Of a DNA stretch of 48,373 bases, positions 1 through 9,633 are shown one piece after another; the stretch's first letter is position 1; each line of letters begins with the position of its first letter. The notes beneath the pieces are model-generated. The model saw only the letters and a program-made list of their open reading frames with translations, had not been told where the DNA came from and searched no databases. The translations under genes were made by a program, and so were the position numbers. This stretch comes from Candidatus Bipolaricaulota bacterium (GTDB lineage Bacteria; Bipolaricaulota; Bipolaricaulia; RBG-16-55-9): the NCBI GenBank assembly GCA_026982655.1, contig JALSGO010000131.1:1-48373 (forward strand), in the 5' to 3' direction.

Positions 1-8
1 GGGGAAGC

Positions 9-3000
9 ATGCGACCTCAGGTGCGTCTCGGAAGGAGCTTCGTGCGACGGACCGGATGGGCCCTTTGGGTGACGACGGGAATCCTTTTCGCTCTAGGGGG
101 AGGAATGGGGCCTCTAGGCTTCGCCCAGGATAGCCCTCCGCCGGTTTCCGGCACCTTAAGCTGTGTCCCCGACGTGTTGTATGTAGGAGAAATTGCGACT
201 TGCACCTTCACCATGGAGGATAGCGATAGCACTCCCGGAGACGGTACGCCCGATGGGTATGCTCACATCAGTGCCCAGCATAATCCTTCAGGTTTAGGGG
301 TGAGTTTCAACTCCTCGAGCACTGGGTTCTTTGACCCATGGTTTGGGCCCTTCCTACCTGGAGAGTTTGGATTCTGTACTGCAAGTGCCACGCTGACCGA
401 CAATAACGCAGATGGTGTGAACGATGAGTGGAGTGCGAGCTGCTCCGTGACCTATAGGCCTGATGAAGCAGGGACCCACTCTATTTATGCGCGGATGGAT
501 ACGGTCTACCCATGGGAGTCTGCCAGCACAACGATTACCGCCCTGGCACGGGACGTGAACTACACCGGCATCGCATGCAATACGCCCCTACAGGTAGGTG
601 TCTCCACGCAATGCGAGCTTATCCTGGTGAACGCCACTGCGGCGTCCAATCCTCCTGCCCCGGACGGCACCGTAACCCTCGCCAGCGACCGGGAAGGAGC
701 CATTGCGCCTTGTTCTCTTACGCCTCACATCGATCCCGGGGCCGCGATTTGCCAGAACATCCCCTGGACGCCCAGCGTGCGGGGCACGCACACGCTCAGC
801 GCGATCAACTACGCCGATGACTTGACCAACGGAAGACAATACAACGATGCGGCGAATATCCCTTCCTATCTCGGGATTATCTACACCGTAAACGTCCAGG
901 GGTTGCCCACTACGGTCGCCTTTGCGTGTCCTGATGATGACAACTATGACTACTTCGACGGGACGAATTTCTATATGAGCGGAGGGATCCTGGCGCCCTC
1001 CCAGCAATGCACCGCTACGGTGACGGCCTCCTCCGGCCCGGGGATCACGGGAAGCGTCTCGATCACCGTGACGGGGCCCGGCGGCTTCTCGGTAACCCCC
1101 AACCCCTGTACCCTCACCGGGGGAACGCTGAGCGAGAGCTGCTCGTTCAACGTGTCCTCCATCACCAACGGCATTTACACCCTTTCCATCGAGTACTCGG
1201 GGGATTCGGTCTACGAGCCCAGCTCGACGACCTTCCGGATCTACGTGGACGCGGTGAATCCCACCGTCAGCCACAGCGTGGGCAGCCCCAGCTACCCCGC
1301 CGGCTGCTCCGTCCACCCTACCTGCTACATCAACGGCAACACCCCCATCACCATTGTCATAGACGACCCCCTCGTCGACGGCGTCTCTAGCGGGATCGGT
1401 CCTTGCACCATCCAGGTCTCCAACCCCTTCCCCTTCGATCCGCCGTCCACCCAGCCGTGCACCGCCGGATCCAACTTCCTGACGATCGCTTCTCACTTCC
1501 CCAACAGCGCTATATACACGATATCCGTGCTGCCCATAGACAACGTAAGCAACTCTGTTGCATACTCCTTCGACATCGCGGTGGACAACGACGCTCCTTT
1601 GATCTCCATCAACAGCCCCGCCTCCGGAAGCCCCTATCGCACCGGAGATACGGTCACGATCACCGCCGACATCAGCGAAAGCGGCCCCGTGCGGAGCGGC
1701 CTGGATGTGGGGAGCGTGGTGGCGGACCTCTCCCAGATCACGGGGAACCCCGCCGACACGGCGGTGCCCCCCACCTCCGTCTCCGGCTCCACCTTCACCT
1801 GGACCGTCACCGTCGGACCGGTCCCCGACGGCTCCAAGACCTTCACCCTCTACGCTCGGGATAACGTGCAGAACCTACGGACGGCCTCCCGTGCCATCAA
1901 CGTGGACAACACCGCTCCGACGATCGGCCACAGCGTGGGCAGCCCCAGTTACCCGAGCGGATGCACGGTGCATCCTACGTGCTACATCAACGGCAACACC
2001 CCCATCACCGTGACGGTCACGGACAACCTCAGCGGGCTCGCCTCGTGTACGGTTACGTTGCGCTTGGCCGGCCCCCTAGGCTCCCTTCCCTGCGGCCCCG
2101 GGGACACCACCTTTGACGTCTTCGACTTCACCGGCCTGCTGCCCGATCAACAGGTCTACACCTTCGAGGTCGTGGCCACCGATGCCGCGGGGAACACGTC
2201 GACCTATACGTTCGAGCTGTTTTTGGACCTATCGCTTCCCACCGTCGCCCATACGGTAGGGACCCCGAAGTATCCCGCCGGGTGTGTAGACCATCCTCTC
2301 TGCTTCGTCGAGCCCACGACCCCGCTGACCGTCACCGTCAACGACACCGGCAGCGGCCTGGCTGCGTGTACGATCACGGTAAGCCACTACTCGTTGGGCA
2401 GTCGATCTACCCCCTGTGCGTCGGGATCGACCACCTTCACGATCGGAGGTCTCTTTGCGGCCCCGATCGACGGGGCGTACGCCGTGGAGGTCACCGCCAC
2501 GGATAACGTGACCAACACCGTCTCCGGGCTCTTCTTCCGCGTATACTTCGACGATACTCCGCCTTCCGTCCTCATTCGAAGTCCGGCAGCGGGCACGTAC
2601 TTTCGCCCGGGAAGCTCCTTCGTGATCGATGCGAACGTCGTCGATCCCGTCCTCGGGTTGGATCCCGGCCTCGGACCGAACGGGAGCGGCTTGGACAACA
2701 GCACCGTGCAAGCCGATCTGTCCCAGCTCACGGGGAATCCCGCCGACACCGCCGTGCCTCCCACCGCCACGTTGCCCGGCGGAGACTTCACCTGGACGGT
2801 CCTCATCGGCTCCGTTCCCGACGGCCCTAAGACCTTCGTCGTCTCCGGTCGGGACAACATGGGTAACCTGGGGAGCGCCACCCGCACGGTGAACGTGGAC
2901 GGGACGGCTCCTACCCTGACGCTCACGGTAGGATCCCCCCGCTTCCCGGCCTCGTGTGACGGGATCTCCCCCTGTTACGTGACGTCCGCTACTTCCTTGA

Positions 3001-6000
3001 CCCTGCAGACCTCGGACCCGGTGGTCAACGGGGTGGCCAGCGGGTTGGCCAGCTGCTCGATCGCGGTCACCGGCCCCGGCGGCTCCGCCTCCCCCGCTTG
3101 CACGATCTCCTCCGGCACCGGGAGCGCGGCCTTTACGTTGGGAAGCTTGGGGTTGGCGACGGATGGGACGTATACCTTGACCTTCACCGCCCAGGACGCG
3201 GTAGGGAACTCCCGAACCGTTTCGTATACCCTCTACCTCGACGACACGCAGCCCAATCTAGCGCACACCGTCGGAAGCCCCAGCTACCCGGCCGGCTGCT
3301 CTGCCCATCCGGACTGCTATATCACCTCCGCTACCCCCCTCACCGTCACCGTAGCGGACCCGCCGGTCAACGGGGTGGCCAGCGGGTTGGCCGGCTGCTC
3401 GGTCACGATTACCGGCCCCGGCGGCTCCGCCTCCCCCGCCTGCGCGGCGGGCAGCAACACCTTTGACTTGGGCTTCCACGGCCTCGGGCTGACCGCCGAC
3501 GGCCTCTACACCCTGACCGTACAAGGCCAAGACAACGTGGGGAACAACGATCAATACTCCTTCGACCTCTTCGTCGACAACACGGCTCCCACGGTGACGA
3601 TCACCGCGCCCGCCCCGGGGTCGACCTACGCGCCGGGGGACACCTTCTCCCTGACCGCGGAGATCCTCGACCCCACCGTCAACGGAGGGGCGAGCGGGCT
3701 GGATGTGGGGAGCGTGGTGGCGGACCTCTCCCAGATCACGGGGAACCCCGCCGACACCGCGGTGATCCCCACCTCCGTCTCCGGCTCCACCTTCACCTGG
3801 ACCGTCACCGTCGGACCGGTGCTCGATGGGTCGAAGACGATCACCCTCTACGCTCAGGACAACGTGGACAACGGGACGACGCCGGCCACCGGCGGAGCCG
3901 GATCGGGCTCGATCGATATCAACACCCAGGACACCGACCCCCCGACGATCACCCACACCGTGGGCAGCCCCCGCTACCCCGCCGGCTGCTCCAGCTACCC
4001 CGGCTGTTACATCACGCCCTCTACGACCTTGACCGTCACGATGGACGATCCCGGAGGGATCGCCTCCTGCTCCATCACGGTCACGGGACCGGGCGGGTCG
4101 GCCTCTCCGCTCTGCGACTCCACCGGCACCCCGACCACCTCGGTGAACCCCTTCGACTTGGGGACGTTGGGCCTGACGGCGGAGGGCGTCTACACGGTGG
4201 ACGTCACCGCTCAGGACCAGATGGGGAACGCCTCCAACTACAGCTTCGAGATCTACCTCGATCCCACCCCGCCGGGGAACTACTCGGAGACGCTGGGGAG
4301 CCCCTCGTACACGGATCCGGGGAGCGGCACGGTTTATGTCACCTCGAGCACGCCCTTCGCCGTGAACGCGGACGACGGAACGGGGTCCGGCATCCAGGGC
4401 TGCACCCTCCAGATCGACGGCGGCAGCGCGGCTCCCTACTCTTTGGGGGACACCTTCACCCTCCCGACGCCGGACGGTCCCCACAGCTACACCGTCACCT
4501 GCACCGACAACCTCGGGAACACCTCGAGCTTCACCCGGTCCCGCGCGGTCGACGACACGCCGCCCACGATTGCAGACCCCGTGCACACCAACGCCACGTG
4601 CTACCCGAACGGCAACTGCGACGCACCTCCGGAGCTCGTGCAGGCGGGCACCTACGTCAAAGCCCTCGATCAGGCTTCCCCCTTCGTGCCCGCGAGCACG
4701 TTTGCGTACCCCTCGGTGAGCGACGGGTCCGGCTCCGGCGTGCAGAGCTGTACCCTAAACGGCACCCAGTCGGACGGCCTCTACACCGTCGGGACGGACT
4801 TCCGCGTCGCCTCCGGCGACGGCCGCAAGACCTTTAGCTTGACCTGTGAGGACAACCTGGGGAACGCTGCGACGAACACCTCGCCCGAGGTGATCGTGGA
4901 CGACACGCCCCCCACGATCGCGCCCTCGATCCCCGGCTCGCCCACTTGGCCCGTGGGCTGCCAAGGAGGTCCTCCCAACTGCTACGTGACCTCGGCCACC
5001 ACGCTGCGCTTCACGGTCCAAGACCCGGACGCGGGGACGGACCCCGGGAGCGGGTTCACCGGTCCGAACGCGGGCTGCACGATCACCGTGACGGGGCCCG
5101 GTCCCAACAGTCCCTCATGTACCGTGCTCCCCGGGGACAACGACTACACCTTGGCCAACGGGGGCTTCGCCACGGACGGGGTCTACACCAATTACGTCGA
5201 GGCCACGGACAGCTTGGGCAACTACGCCCGCAGCTCCGATCTGGTGGTGGTGTTGGACAACACGCCCCCGCAGATCTCCAAGGAGATCCCCGGTGCGCCC
5301 ACGTACCTCGGCGGCGCGCCCGCGGGGACGGAGTGCGAGGGCGACCCCGGCACGAACTGCTACGTGAGCTCCCTCACGACGCTGCGGGTCACGATCCTCG
5401 ACCCCCCCGCGGGGACGGAGCCCGGCAGCGGGTTTGCCTCCTGCGCCATCCAAGCCACAGGACAACACTACGGGAACGTCCACTCGCCGGCGTGTGCGGA
5501 GGGGGACAACGACTTCGCCCTGCCCGCCTCGCTCGCCGACGACCGTTATCTGATCGCCGTCACCACCGCCCGGGACAACCTGGGGAACACGAGCTCTCAG
5601 AACCCGCTGCTGGACGTCATTTTGGACAATACGGCTCCGACGATCGGCCTCCCCGTCCACACCAACGCCACCTGCTGGCCCCTGGACCGGTGCGACCTCG
5701 TGCCGGAGCTCGTCGTGGACGGGACGTGGGTGAAGGCGCAGGACCAGCCGGCGTTTGACCCCGAGAACCCCTGGTTGCCGAGCTACCCCTTCGTTCCCCG
5801 CTCGACCTTCGCCTACCGGACCGCGGAGGTCTTCGACGAGGAGATCGCCCCGGGTCTGCCCGGGAGCGGGATCGTCCGCTGCACCCTCTCCGGGGGGACG
5901 ACGGGCGACGGTCCGTACACGTTGGGCACGGACTTCTCGCTGCTGCCGGGGGACGGCGTGCGGTCGTTCTCCTTAAGCTGTGAGGACAACGTCAACAACG

Positions 6001-6998
6001 TCGGAAGCGGGGATTCCCCGAACGTCCAGGTGGACGACACGCCCCCCGAGGCGACGTTCGTCACCGCCGGCCCGCGTTACGACGACCCGACGGACGGGAC
6101 GATCTTCGTCAAGACGACGACGGTGATCACCCCCGTGCTCACGGACGCCGGGGTGGGGGTCGACCTCACCGGCTACACGGGCAGCCCCACGGACGGCCCG
6201 CCGGGAAGCCCGCCCTGCGAACAGAACATCGACCGAGAGAGCACGCTCACCATGCCCTGCCTTACGCCCTTCACCTTCCCGCCGCCCGATCGGGACCACC
6301 ACTTCTGGATCGTGCGGCCCGACAAGCTGGGGAATGTGGCTGAGAGCCGCTTCGTCTTCTTCGTGGACGACACCCCGCCGGACGTCACCCTGCTCACGCC
6401 GGCGCTTCAGGAGGAATACCTGTTGCGGGAGCGGGTGATCGTGCGCTGGGAGGTCACCGACGACGTCTCCTTCTTCGGCGAGCAGGAGTCCCCGCTCCTG
6501 CCCCCGGGTGTGGAGCCGCGCGGCTCGGGGATCCGGGAGGTCATCGCTACCACGCCCAACGGCCACCCCTTGGACACCACCTCGGTGGGCGCCAAGATCT
6601 TCACCGTTACGGCCATCGACAACCTGGGGCACAGCACGACGGTGACGGTCACGTATCGGGTGGTGTACGCCTTCTCCCTCGCCCCGGGGCTCCAAGAGCG
6701 CGTAGCGCGCGAGCCCCTGACCGTCCAAGCGGGCGCGGAGGTCTCGATCGCCTTCCGGCTCCAAGACGCCCTGGGCGAGATCGTCCCCGATGCGGAGCCC
6801 GTGATCTCGTTGGCCAACCCCGCCACCGGGGAGGTCGTGCGGGATTTCCGACCCGATAACCGGGCGGCCTTCGACGTGGAGACGGGCTTCTACGCCTTCG
6901 TCTTCTCCACCGAGGGCTTATCCCCCGGCGAGTACGAGATCTGGATTCAACCCGGAGACACGACCACCCGCAAGGTCCGACTCCAGATCCTCGAGTAA
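9..6998 (+). CDS. Giant secreted Ig-like repeat protein with C-terminal PxKF-like domain
   Basis: This 2329-aa protein starts with a signal peptide (RR-rich start, hydrophobic core, likely cleavage after GFAQ), so it is exported, probably to the cell surface or medium. The body is a tandem array of roughly 100-residue beta-sandwich-like modules. One module type carries a Cys pair (SPSYPAGC...CYI) and recurs at least six times. A second type carries LDVGSVVADLSQITGNPADT and is interspersed among them. Most modules end in a VDNTAPT/VDDTPPT linker, as in bacterial Ig-like arrays. The last ~110 residues (VQAGAEVSIAFRLQDALGE) resemble the PxKF domain found at the end of such proteins. No enzymatic domain or sortase motif is visible. 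Paired cysteines suggest disulfides. The ATG is 9 bases from the window edge, so upstream signals cannot be seen. Adhesin or surface-fibre function is inference. Confidence 0.85.
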   Translation: MRPQVRLGRSFVRRTGWALWVTTGILFALGGGMGPLGFAQDSPPPVSGTLSCVPDVLYVGEIATCTFTMEDSDSTPGDGTPDGYAHISAQHNPSGLGVSFNSSSTGFFDPWFGPFLPGEFGFCTASATLTDNNADGVNDEWSASCSVTYRPDEAGTHSIYARMDTVYPWESASTTITALARDVNYTGIACNTPLQVGVSTQCELILVNATAASNPPAPDGTVTLASDREGAIAPCSLTPHIDPGAAICQNIPWTPSVRGTHTLSAINYADDLTNGRQYNDAANIPSYLGIIYTVNVQGLPTTVAFACPDDDNYDYFDGTNFYMSGGILAPSQQCTATVTASSGPGITGSVSITVTGPGGFSVTPNPCTLTGGTLSESCSFNVSSITNGIYTLSIEYSGDSVYEPSSTTFRIYVDAVNPTVSHSVGSPSYPAGCSVHPTCYINGNTPITIVIDDPLVDGVSSGIGPCTIQVSNPFPFDPPSTQPCTAGSNFLTIASHFPNSAIYTISVLPIDNVSNSVAYSFDIAVDNDAPLISINSPASGSPYRTGDTVTITADISESGPVRSGLDVGSVVADLSQITGNPADTAVPPTSVSGSTFTWTVTVGPVPDGSKTFTLYARDNVQNLRTASRAINVDNTAPTIGHSVGSPSYPSGCTVHPTCYINGNTPITVTVTDNLSGLASCTVTLRLAGPLGSLPCGPGDTTFDVFDFTGLLPDQQVYTFEVVATDAAGNTSTYTFELFLDLSLPTVAHTVGTPKYPAGCVDHPLCFVEPTTPLTVTVNDTGSGLAACTITVSHYSLGSRSTPCASGSTTFTIGGLFAAPIDGAYAVEVTATDNVTNTVSGLFFRVYFDDTPPSVLIRSPAAGTYFRPGSSFVIDANVVDPVLGLDPGLGPNGSGLDNSTVQADLSQLTGNPADTAVPPTATLPGGDFTWTVLIGSVPDGPKTFVVSGRDNMGNLGSATRTVNVDGTAPTLTLTVGSPRFPASCDGISPCYVTSATSLTLQTSDPVVNGVASGLASCSIAVTGPGGSASPACTISSGTGSAAFTLGSLGLATDGTYTLTFTAQDAVGNSRTVSYTLYLDDTQPNLAHTVGSPSYPAGCSAHPDCYITSATPLTVTVADPPVNGVASGLAGCSVTITGPGGSASPACAAGSNTFDLGFHGLGLTADGLYTLTVQGQDNVGNNDQYSFDLFVDNTAPTVTITAPAPGSTYAPGDTFSLTAEILDPTVNGGASGLDVGSVVADLSQITGNPADTAVIPTSVSGSTFTWTVTVGPVLDGSKTITLYAQDNVDNGTTPATGGAGSGSIDINTQDTDPPTITHTVGSPRYPAGCSSYPGCYITPSTTLTVTMDDPGGIASCSITVTGPGGSASPLCDSTGTPTTSVNPFDLGTLGLTAEGVYTVDVTAQDQMGNASNYSFEIYLDPTPPGNYSETLGSPSYTDPGSGTVYVTSSTPFAVNADDGTGSGIQGCTLQIDGGSAAPYSLGDTFTLPTPDGPHSYTVTCTDNLGNTSSFTRSRAVDDTPPTIADPVHTNATCYPNGNCDAPPELVQAGTYVKALDQASPFVPASTFAYPSVSDGSGSGVQSCTLNGTQSDGLYTVGTDFRVASGDGRKTFSLTCEDNLGNAATNTSPEVIVDDTPPTIAPSIPGSPTWPVGCQGGPPNCYVTSATTLRFTVQDPDAGTDPGSGFTGPNAGCTITVTGPGPNSPSCTVLPGDNDYTLANGGFATDGVYTNYVEATDSLGNYARSSDLVVVLDNTPPQISKEIPGAPTYLGGAPAGTECEGDPGTNCYVSSLTTLRVTILDPPAGTEPGSGFASCAIQATGQHYGNVHSPACAEGDNDFALPASLADDRYLIAVTTARDNLGNTSSQNPLLDVILDNTAPTIGLPVHTNATCWPLDRCDLVPELVVDGTWVKAQDQPAFDPENPWLPSYPFVPRSTFAYRTAEVFDEEIAPGLPGSGIVRCTLSGGTTGDGPYTLGTDFSLLPGDGVRSFSLSCEDNVNNVGSGDSPNVQVDDTPPEATFVTAGPRYDDPTDGTIFVKTTTVITPVLTDAGVGVDLTGYTGSPTDGPPGSPPCEQNIDRESTLTMPCLTPFTFPPPDRDHHFWIVRPDKLGNVAESRFVFFVDDTPPDVTLLTPALQEEYLLRERVIVRWEVTDDVSFFGEQESPLLPPGVEPRGSGIREVIATTPNGHPLDTTSVGAKIFTVTAIDNLGHSTTVTVTYRVVYAFSLAPGLQERVAREPLTVQAGAEVSIAFRLQDALGEIVPDAEPVISLANPATGEVVRDFRPDNRAAFDVETGFYAFVFSTEGLSPGEYEIWIQPGDTTTRKVRLQILE

Positions 6999-7015
6999 CG
7001 CGCGCAGCGGGGCGG

Positions 7016-7061
7016 GAGGAGGGTAGCCCTCATCCCCCCTCGGGGGAGGGCGGCCCTCCTC
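7016..7061 (+). terminator. Long stem-loop after the Ig-repeat gene
   Basis: GAGGAGGG pairs with CCCTCCTC, then GCCCT with AGGGC and CCCCC with GGGGG, with one 2-base mismatch and a 2-3 nt loop. The 3' side runs into TTGGTT, a weak U-tract in the plus direction. It lies between the convergent Ig-repeat and nadK genes and could stop transcription from either side. Confidence 0.65.
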
Positions 7062-7074
7062 TTGGTTAGGCAGC

Positions 7075-7938
7075 TTACGGCCGTCGGCTTTCGGGGTCGG
7101 TCGAAGCGCGCTGGGGTCCCCGTCCCCAGCCGAGCTTCCCGCGCAGGAGGGAGAAGAAGCTCCCGTGCTCCTCGGCTAGCGATACCCAGCGCGTCGGGTG
7201 CGGGGAGCGGTCGATGCGCACCCGGGCTCCCGGCTCCAGCGTGGCGACCTTGCGCCCGTCCACCAAGAGCGAGCCGGGGCCCGTCCACTCGGCCTTCAGC
7301 ACGACGGAGGCCGGGAGTACCAGCGGACGCAGGGTGAGCGTGTGGACGTTGAGCGGGGTCAGGAGGATCCCCTCCACCTCGGGATAGAGGATGGGCCCAT
7401 GGGCCGCGAGCGAATAGGCCGTGGACCCGGAGGGGGTCGCCACGATCACCCCGTCCCCGGGATAGCGCCCGATCTCCTCGTCTCCCCAGCGGAGGACGAC
7501 CTCGGTGAAGTCGTGCACGTCCCGACGGGAGAGGACCGTCTCGTTCAGGGCGCTCCACGCCTCGGCAGCTGCTTCCGGTCGCACCCGCAGGCGCAGGCGC
7601 TCCTCGAGGCGGAAGCGGCCTTCCCCGATCCGATCGAGCGCCTGAGGGAGCCGTGAGGCGTCGGTTTGGGTGAGGAACCCTAAGCTCCCGAGGTTGACCC
7701 CCAAGACCGGGAGGCCGTAAGGGGCCACGCGCGCGGCACAGTGCAAGAGGGTGCCGTCCCCGCCGAGGGAGACGGCCAGCCACCCCTCGTCGATCCCCCG
7801 GGGGAGGGGATCCCCGAGCGGGACGACCTCAAGGGGGACGTCGCGCGCCCGGGCCCAGCGCCGGAGGGCGGCCACGGCCGCCTCCGCCCCGGGACGCTCT
7901 CTGTGCACTACCGCGAGGATCGCTTTCGGGAAGGCCAT
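7075..7938 (-). CDS. nadK: NAD kinase
   Basis: ATP-dependent NAD kinase makes NADP+ from NAD+ in the cytoplasm. The 287-aa protein has the family hallmarks in order: GGDGT at residues 59-63 with the catalytic/metal-binding Asp, NLGSLGFLT at ~82-90, the NE motif (ALNETVLSRRD) near 132, and DGVIVATPSGSTAYSLAAHGP at ~162-182, which forms the NAD-binding site. Length is normal for bacterial NadK. The ATG at 7938 follows a TTGACG-N18-TACACT promoter so closely that the leader would be only about 8 bases. It is therefore probably transcribed separately from the ABC transporter genes upstream, although they share its strand. Confidence 0.96.
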   Translation of the reverse strand: MAFPKAILAVVHRERPGAEAAVAALRRWARARDVPLEVVPLGDPLPRGIDEGWLAVSLGGDGTLLHCAARVAPYGLPVLGVNLGSLGFLTQTDASRLPQALDRIGEGRFRLEERLRLRVRPEAAAEAWSALNETVLSRRDVHDFTEVVLRWGDEEIGRYPGDGVIVATPSGSTAYSLAAHGPILYPEVEGILLTPLNVHTLTLRPLVLPASVVLKAEWTGPGSLLVDGRKVATLEPGARVRIDRSPHPTRWVSLAEEHGSFFSLLRGKLGWGRGPQRASTDPESRRP

Positions 7939-7952
7939 TGCGGTTCCGTGTC

Positions 7953-7982
7953 AGTGTACGCCGTGGCTGCCTCCGACGTCAA
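7953..7982 (-). promoter_or_regulatory. Sigma70-type promoter of nadK
   Basis: On the minus strand TTGACG (7982-7977) and TACACT (7958-7953) are separated by 18 bases. Transcription would start around 7946, leaving about 8 bases before the nadK ATG. Confidence 0.65.
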
Positions 7983-8011
7983 CGGCGCGGGCGTGGGGGC
8001 ACCCGTCTCGC

Positions 8012-8797
8012 TCAAAGGTGCTTCCAGCGGCAGAACCACCGTTCCGCGACCTCGATGAGGAGATAGAGCCCCAGCCCCAGGAGGGTGAAGGCTACGATCC
8101 CGGCGAACACGCTCTCAAAGCGGAACGCTCCGAAGGCATTGTGGATGTACGCCCCCAACCCGGCGTACGGGGATCGGCCGATCTGGATGGCCGTCTCCGC
8201 CAAGTAGATGGCGAAGAGGCCCAACCCCAAGCTGATGCGCAGGCTGGTGAAGAGGGCGGGGAGGGCCGCCGGGAGGACGACGTGCCAGTAGATCTGGAGC
8301 CGAGACAGCCCGGCGGCCAGGGCGCTCACCACGTACTCCTTGGGGACCTGGGCCGCCGCGTCCCGGGCCGAAACCAAGAGCTGAAAGGAGACGACCAAGA
8401 CGGCGAACGAGACCTTGGAGACCTCGCTCCCCACCCCCAGGAGGACGAAAAGGATCGGCCAAAACACCACCTTGGGAATGGGATACGCCGTGTAAATCAG
8501 GGGGGAGAGGAGCTCCCGCACCCGACGTTCGTGGCCTACCCAGAGGCCGAGGGGCACCGCCGCGAGGAACGAGAGGAGGATGGCCGTGACCAATCGAAGT
8601 CCCGTCCCCAGGAAGTGGTTCCCGATCTCCCGCCAGTGGCGGGGGAAGACCATCAGCGCCTCGAGGGGACCCGGCAGGACCCGGGCCTTCCGTGGGTCCA
8701 AGGTCCACTCCAACAGCCAGCTGAGCAACTGCCACATCGCCAAGAGCGCCAGGATGCTCAACGCGTAGCCCAGCGCTTGGCGTCGGACGGTTTTCAT
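8012..8797 (-). CDS. ABC transporter permease, SsuC/TauC type
   Basis: This 261-aa inner-membrane permease has about six hydrophobic segments and matches the BPD-transport (SsuC/TauC/ThiX) family. The EAA-like loop (SALAAGLSRLQIYWHVVLPAALP) contacts the ATPase, and LRISLGLGLFAIYLAE lies in the conserved C-terminal half. The ORF track extends this frame to 10639, but that extension is antisense noise over the ATPase and binding-protein genes. The ATG at 8797 overlaps the stop of the upstream ATPase gene as ATGA, which indicates translational coupling. It works with the ATPase and binding protein encoded just upstream. The substrate is not evident from sequence. Confidence 0.9.
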   Translation of the reverse strand: MKTVRRQALGYALSILALLAMWQLLSWLLEWTLDPRKARVLPGPLEALMVFPRHWREIGNHFLGTGLRLVTAILLSFLAAVPLGLWVGHERRVRELLSPLIYTAYPIPKVVFWPILFVLLGVGSEVSKVSFAVLVVSFQLLVSARDAAAQVPKEYVVSALAAGLSRLQIYWHVVLPAALPALFTSLRISLGLGLFAIYLAETAIQIGRSPYAGLGAYIHNAFGAFRFESVFAGIVAFTLLGLGLYLLIEVAERWFCRWKHL

Positions 8798-9573
8798 GGC
8801 CTCCACCGGGCGGTGAAGCGGGCCCGGACCTCGCGGACCCGTTCGAAGAAGGCCGGGCTTTGCCGGTACGCCTCCTCGCCCATCTCCGGATTGGGGATCG
8901 TCCCGATCACGCGTGCAGGCCGCTCCGAGAAGAGCACGACGGTCTGTCCCAAGAAGACGGCCTCCTCGATGTCGTGTGTCACCAGCACCAACGTGAACCC
9001 GTGCCTCCGCCAAAGCTTGAGGAGGAGGTTCTGAACGCGTTCCTTGGTCAAGGCATCCAGGGCCGCGAGGGGCTCGTCCAAGAGGAGGAGGGACGCGTTC
9101 TGGGCCAGGGCCCGCGCCAAGCCCACCCGCTTCTTCTCCCCCCCGGAGAGCTGGGCGGGGTAGCGGTTCTCCAATCCGGCCAGCCCCAAGTCCTCCAGCG
9201 CGCTCCGGAGCCGTTGGGCCTCCCTCGGATCCTTCAGGGAGAGACCCAGGGTGGCGTTCTGCCAGACGGTCTTCCAGGGGAGGAGCCCCGTCTCCTGGAG
9301 GATGAGGGCAACCTCGGGGCGAGGCCTCTTTACGGGCCGTCCGTCGATCTCTACCCTCCCGGAGGTGGGCTCCACCAAGCCGGCCAGCACGTAGAGGAAG
9401 CTCGACTTGCCGCAGCCCGACGGCCCCAACACCGCCACGCTCTCGCCCGCCCCTACCCGAATGGTAATCCCCGCCAGTACCGGCTCCGCATCCCTCCCGG
9501 GTCGGGGGTACGCGAGGTGGAGATCCTCCACCTCGACCCGAGAGCCTCCGGTCGTCTTTCGCTTCTCCTCCAT
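8794..9573 (-). CDS. ABC transporter ATP-binding protein, SsuB/TauB type
   Basis: This 259-aa cytoplasmic ATPase powers the adjacent permease. It shows Walker A (GPSGCGKSS, residues ~54-62), Q-loop (ILQETGLLPWKTV), signature LSGGEKKRVGLARAL, Walker B with D-loop (LLLLDEPLAALD) and the H-loop His (LVTHDIEEA). The Q-loop-to-LPWKT spacing is typical of the nitrate/sulfonate/taurine importer group. It overlaps the permease gene by 4 bases and lies 60 bases after the binding-protein gene in the same direction. I see no clear Shine-Dalgarno before the ATG at 9573. Confidence 0.93.
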   Translation of the reverse strand: MEEKRKTTGGSRVEVEDLHLAYPRPGRDAEPVLAGITIRVGAGESVAVLGPSGCGKSSFLYVLAGLVEPTSGRVEIDGRPVKRPRPEVALILQETGLLPWKTVWQNATLGLSLKDPREAQRLRSALEDLGLAGLENRYPAQLSGGEKKRVGLARALAQNASLLLLDEPLAALDALTKERVQNLLLKLWRRHGFTLVLVTHDIEEAVFLGQTVVLFSERPARVIGTIPNPEMGEEAYRQSPAFFERVREVRARFTARWRP

Positions 9574-9633
9574 GGGGGCGTCGTGTCGTCTGCCCTCGGG
9601 CCTCGGGCGAGCCGTCCCGTTGCCTCGCCTCGG

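Noticed and set aside
588-1496. Long minus-strand ORF opposite the Ig-repeat gene, with others such as 3258-4586 and 5973-6764
   Set aside because: They are antisense shadows of a repetitive GC-rich gene, with Arg/Gly/Pro-rich translations and no domain.
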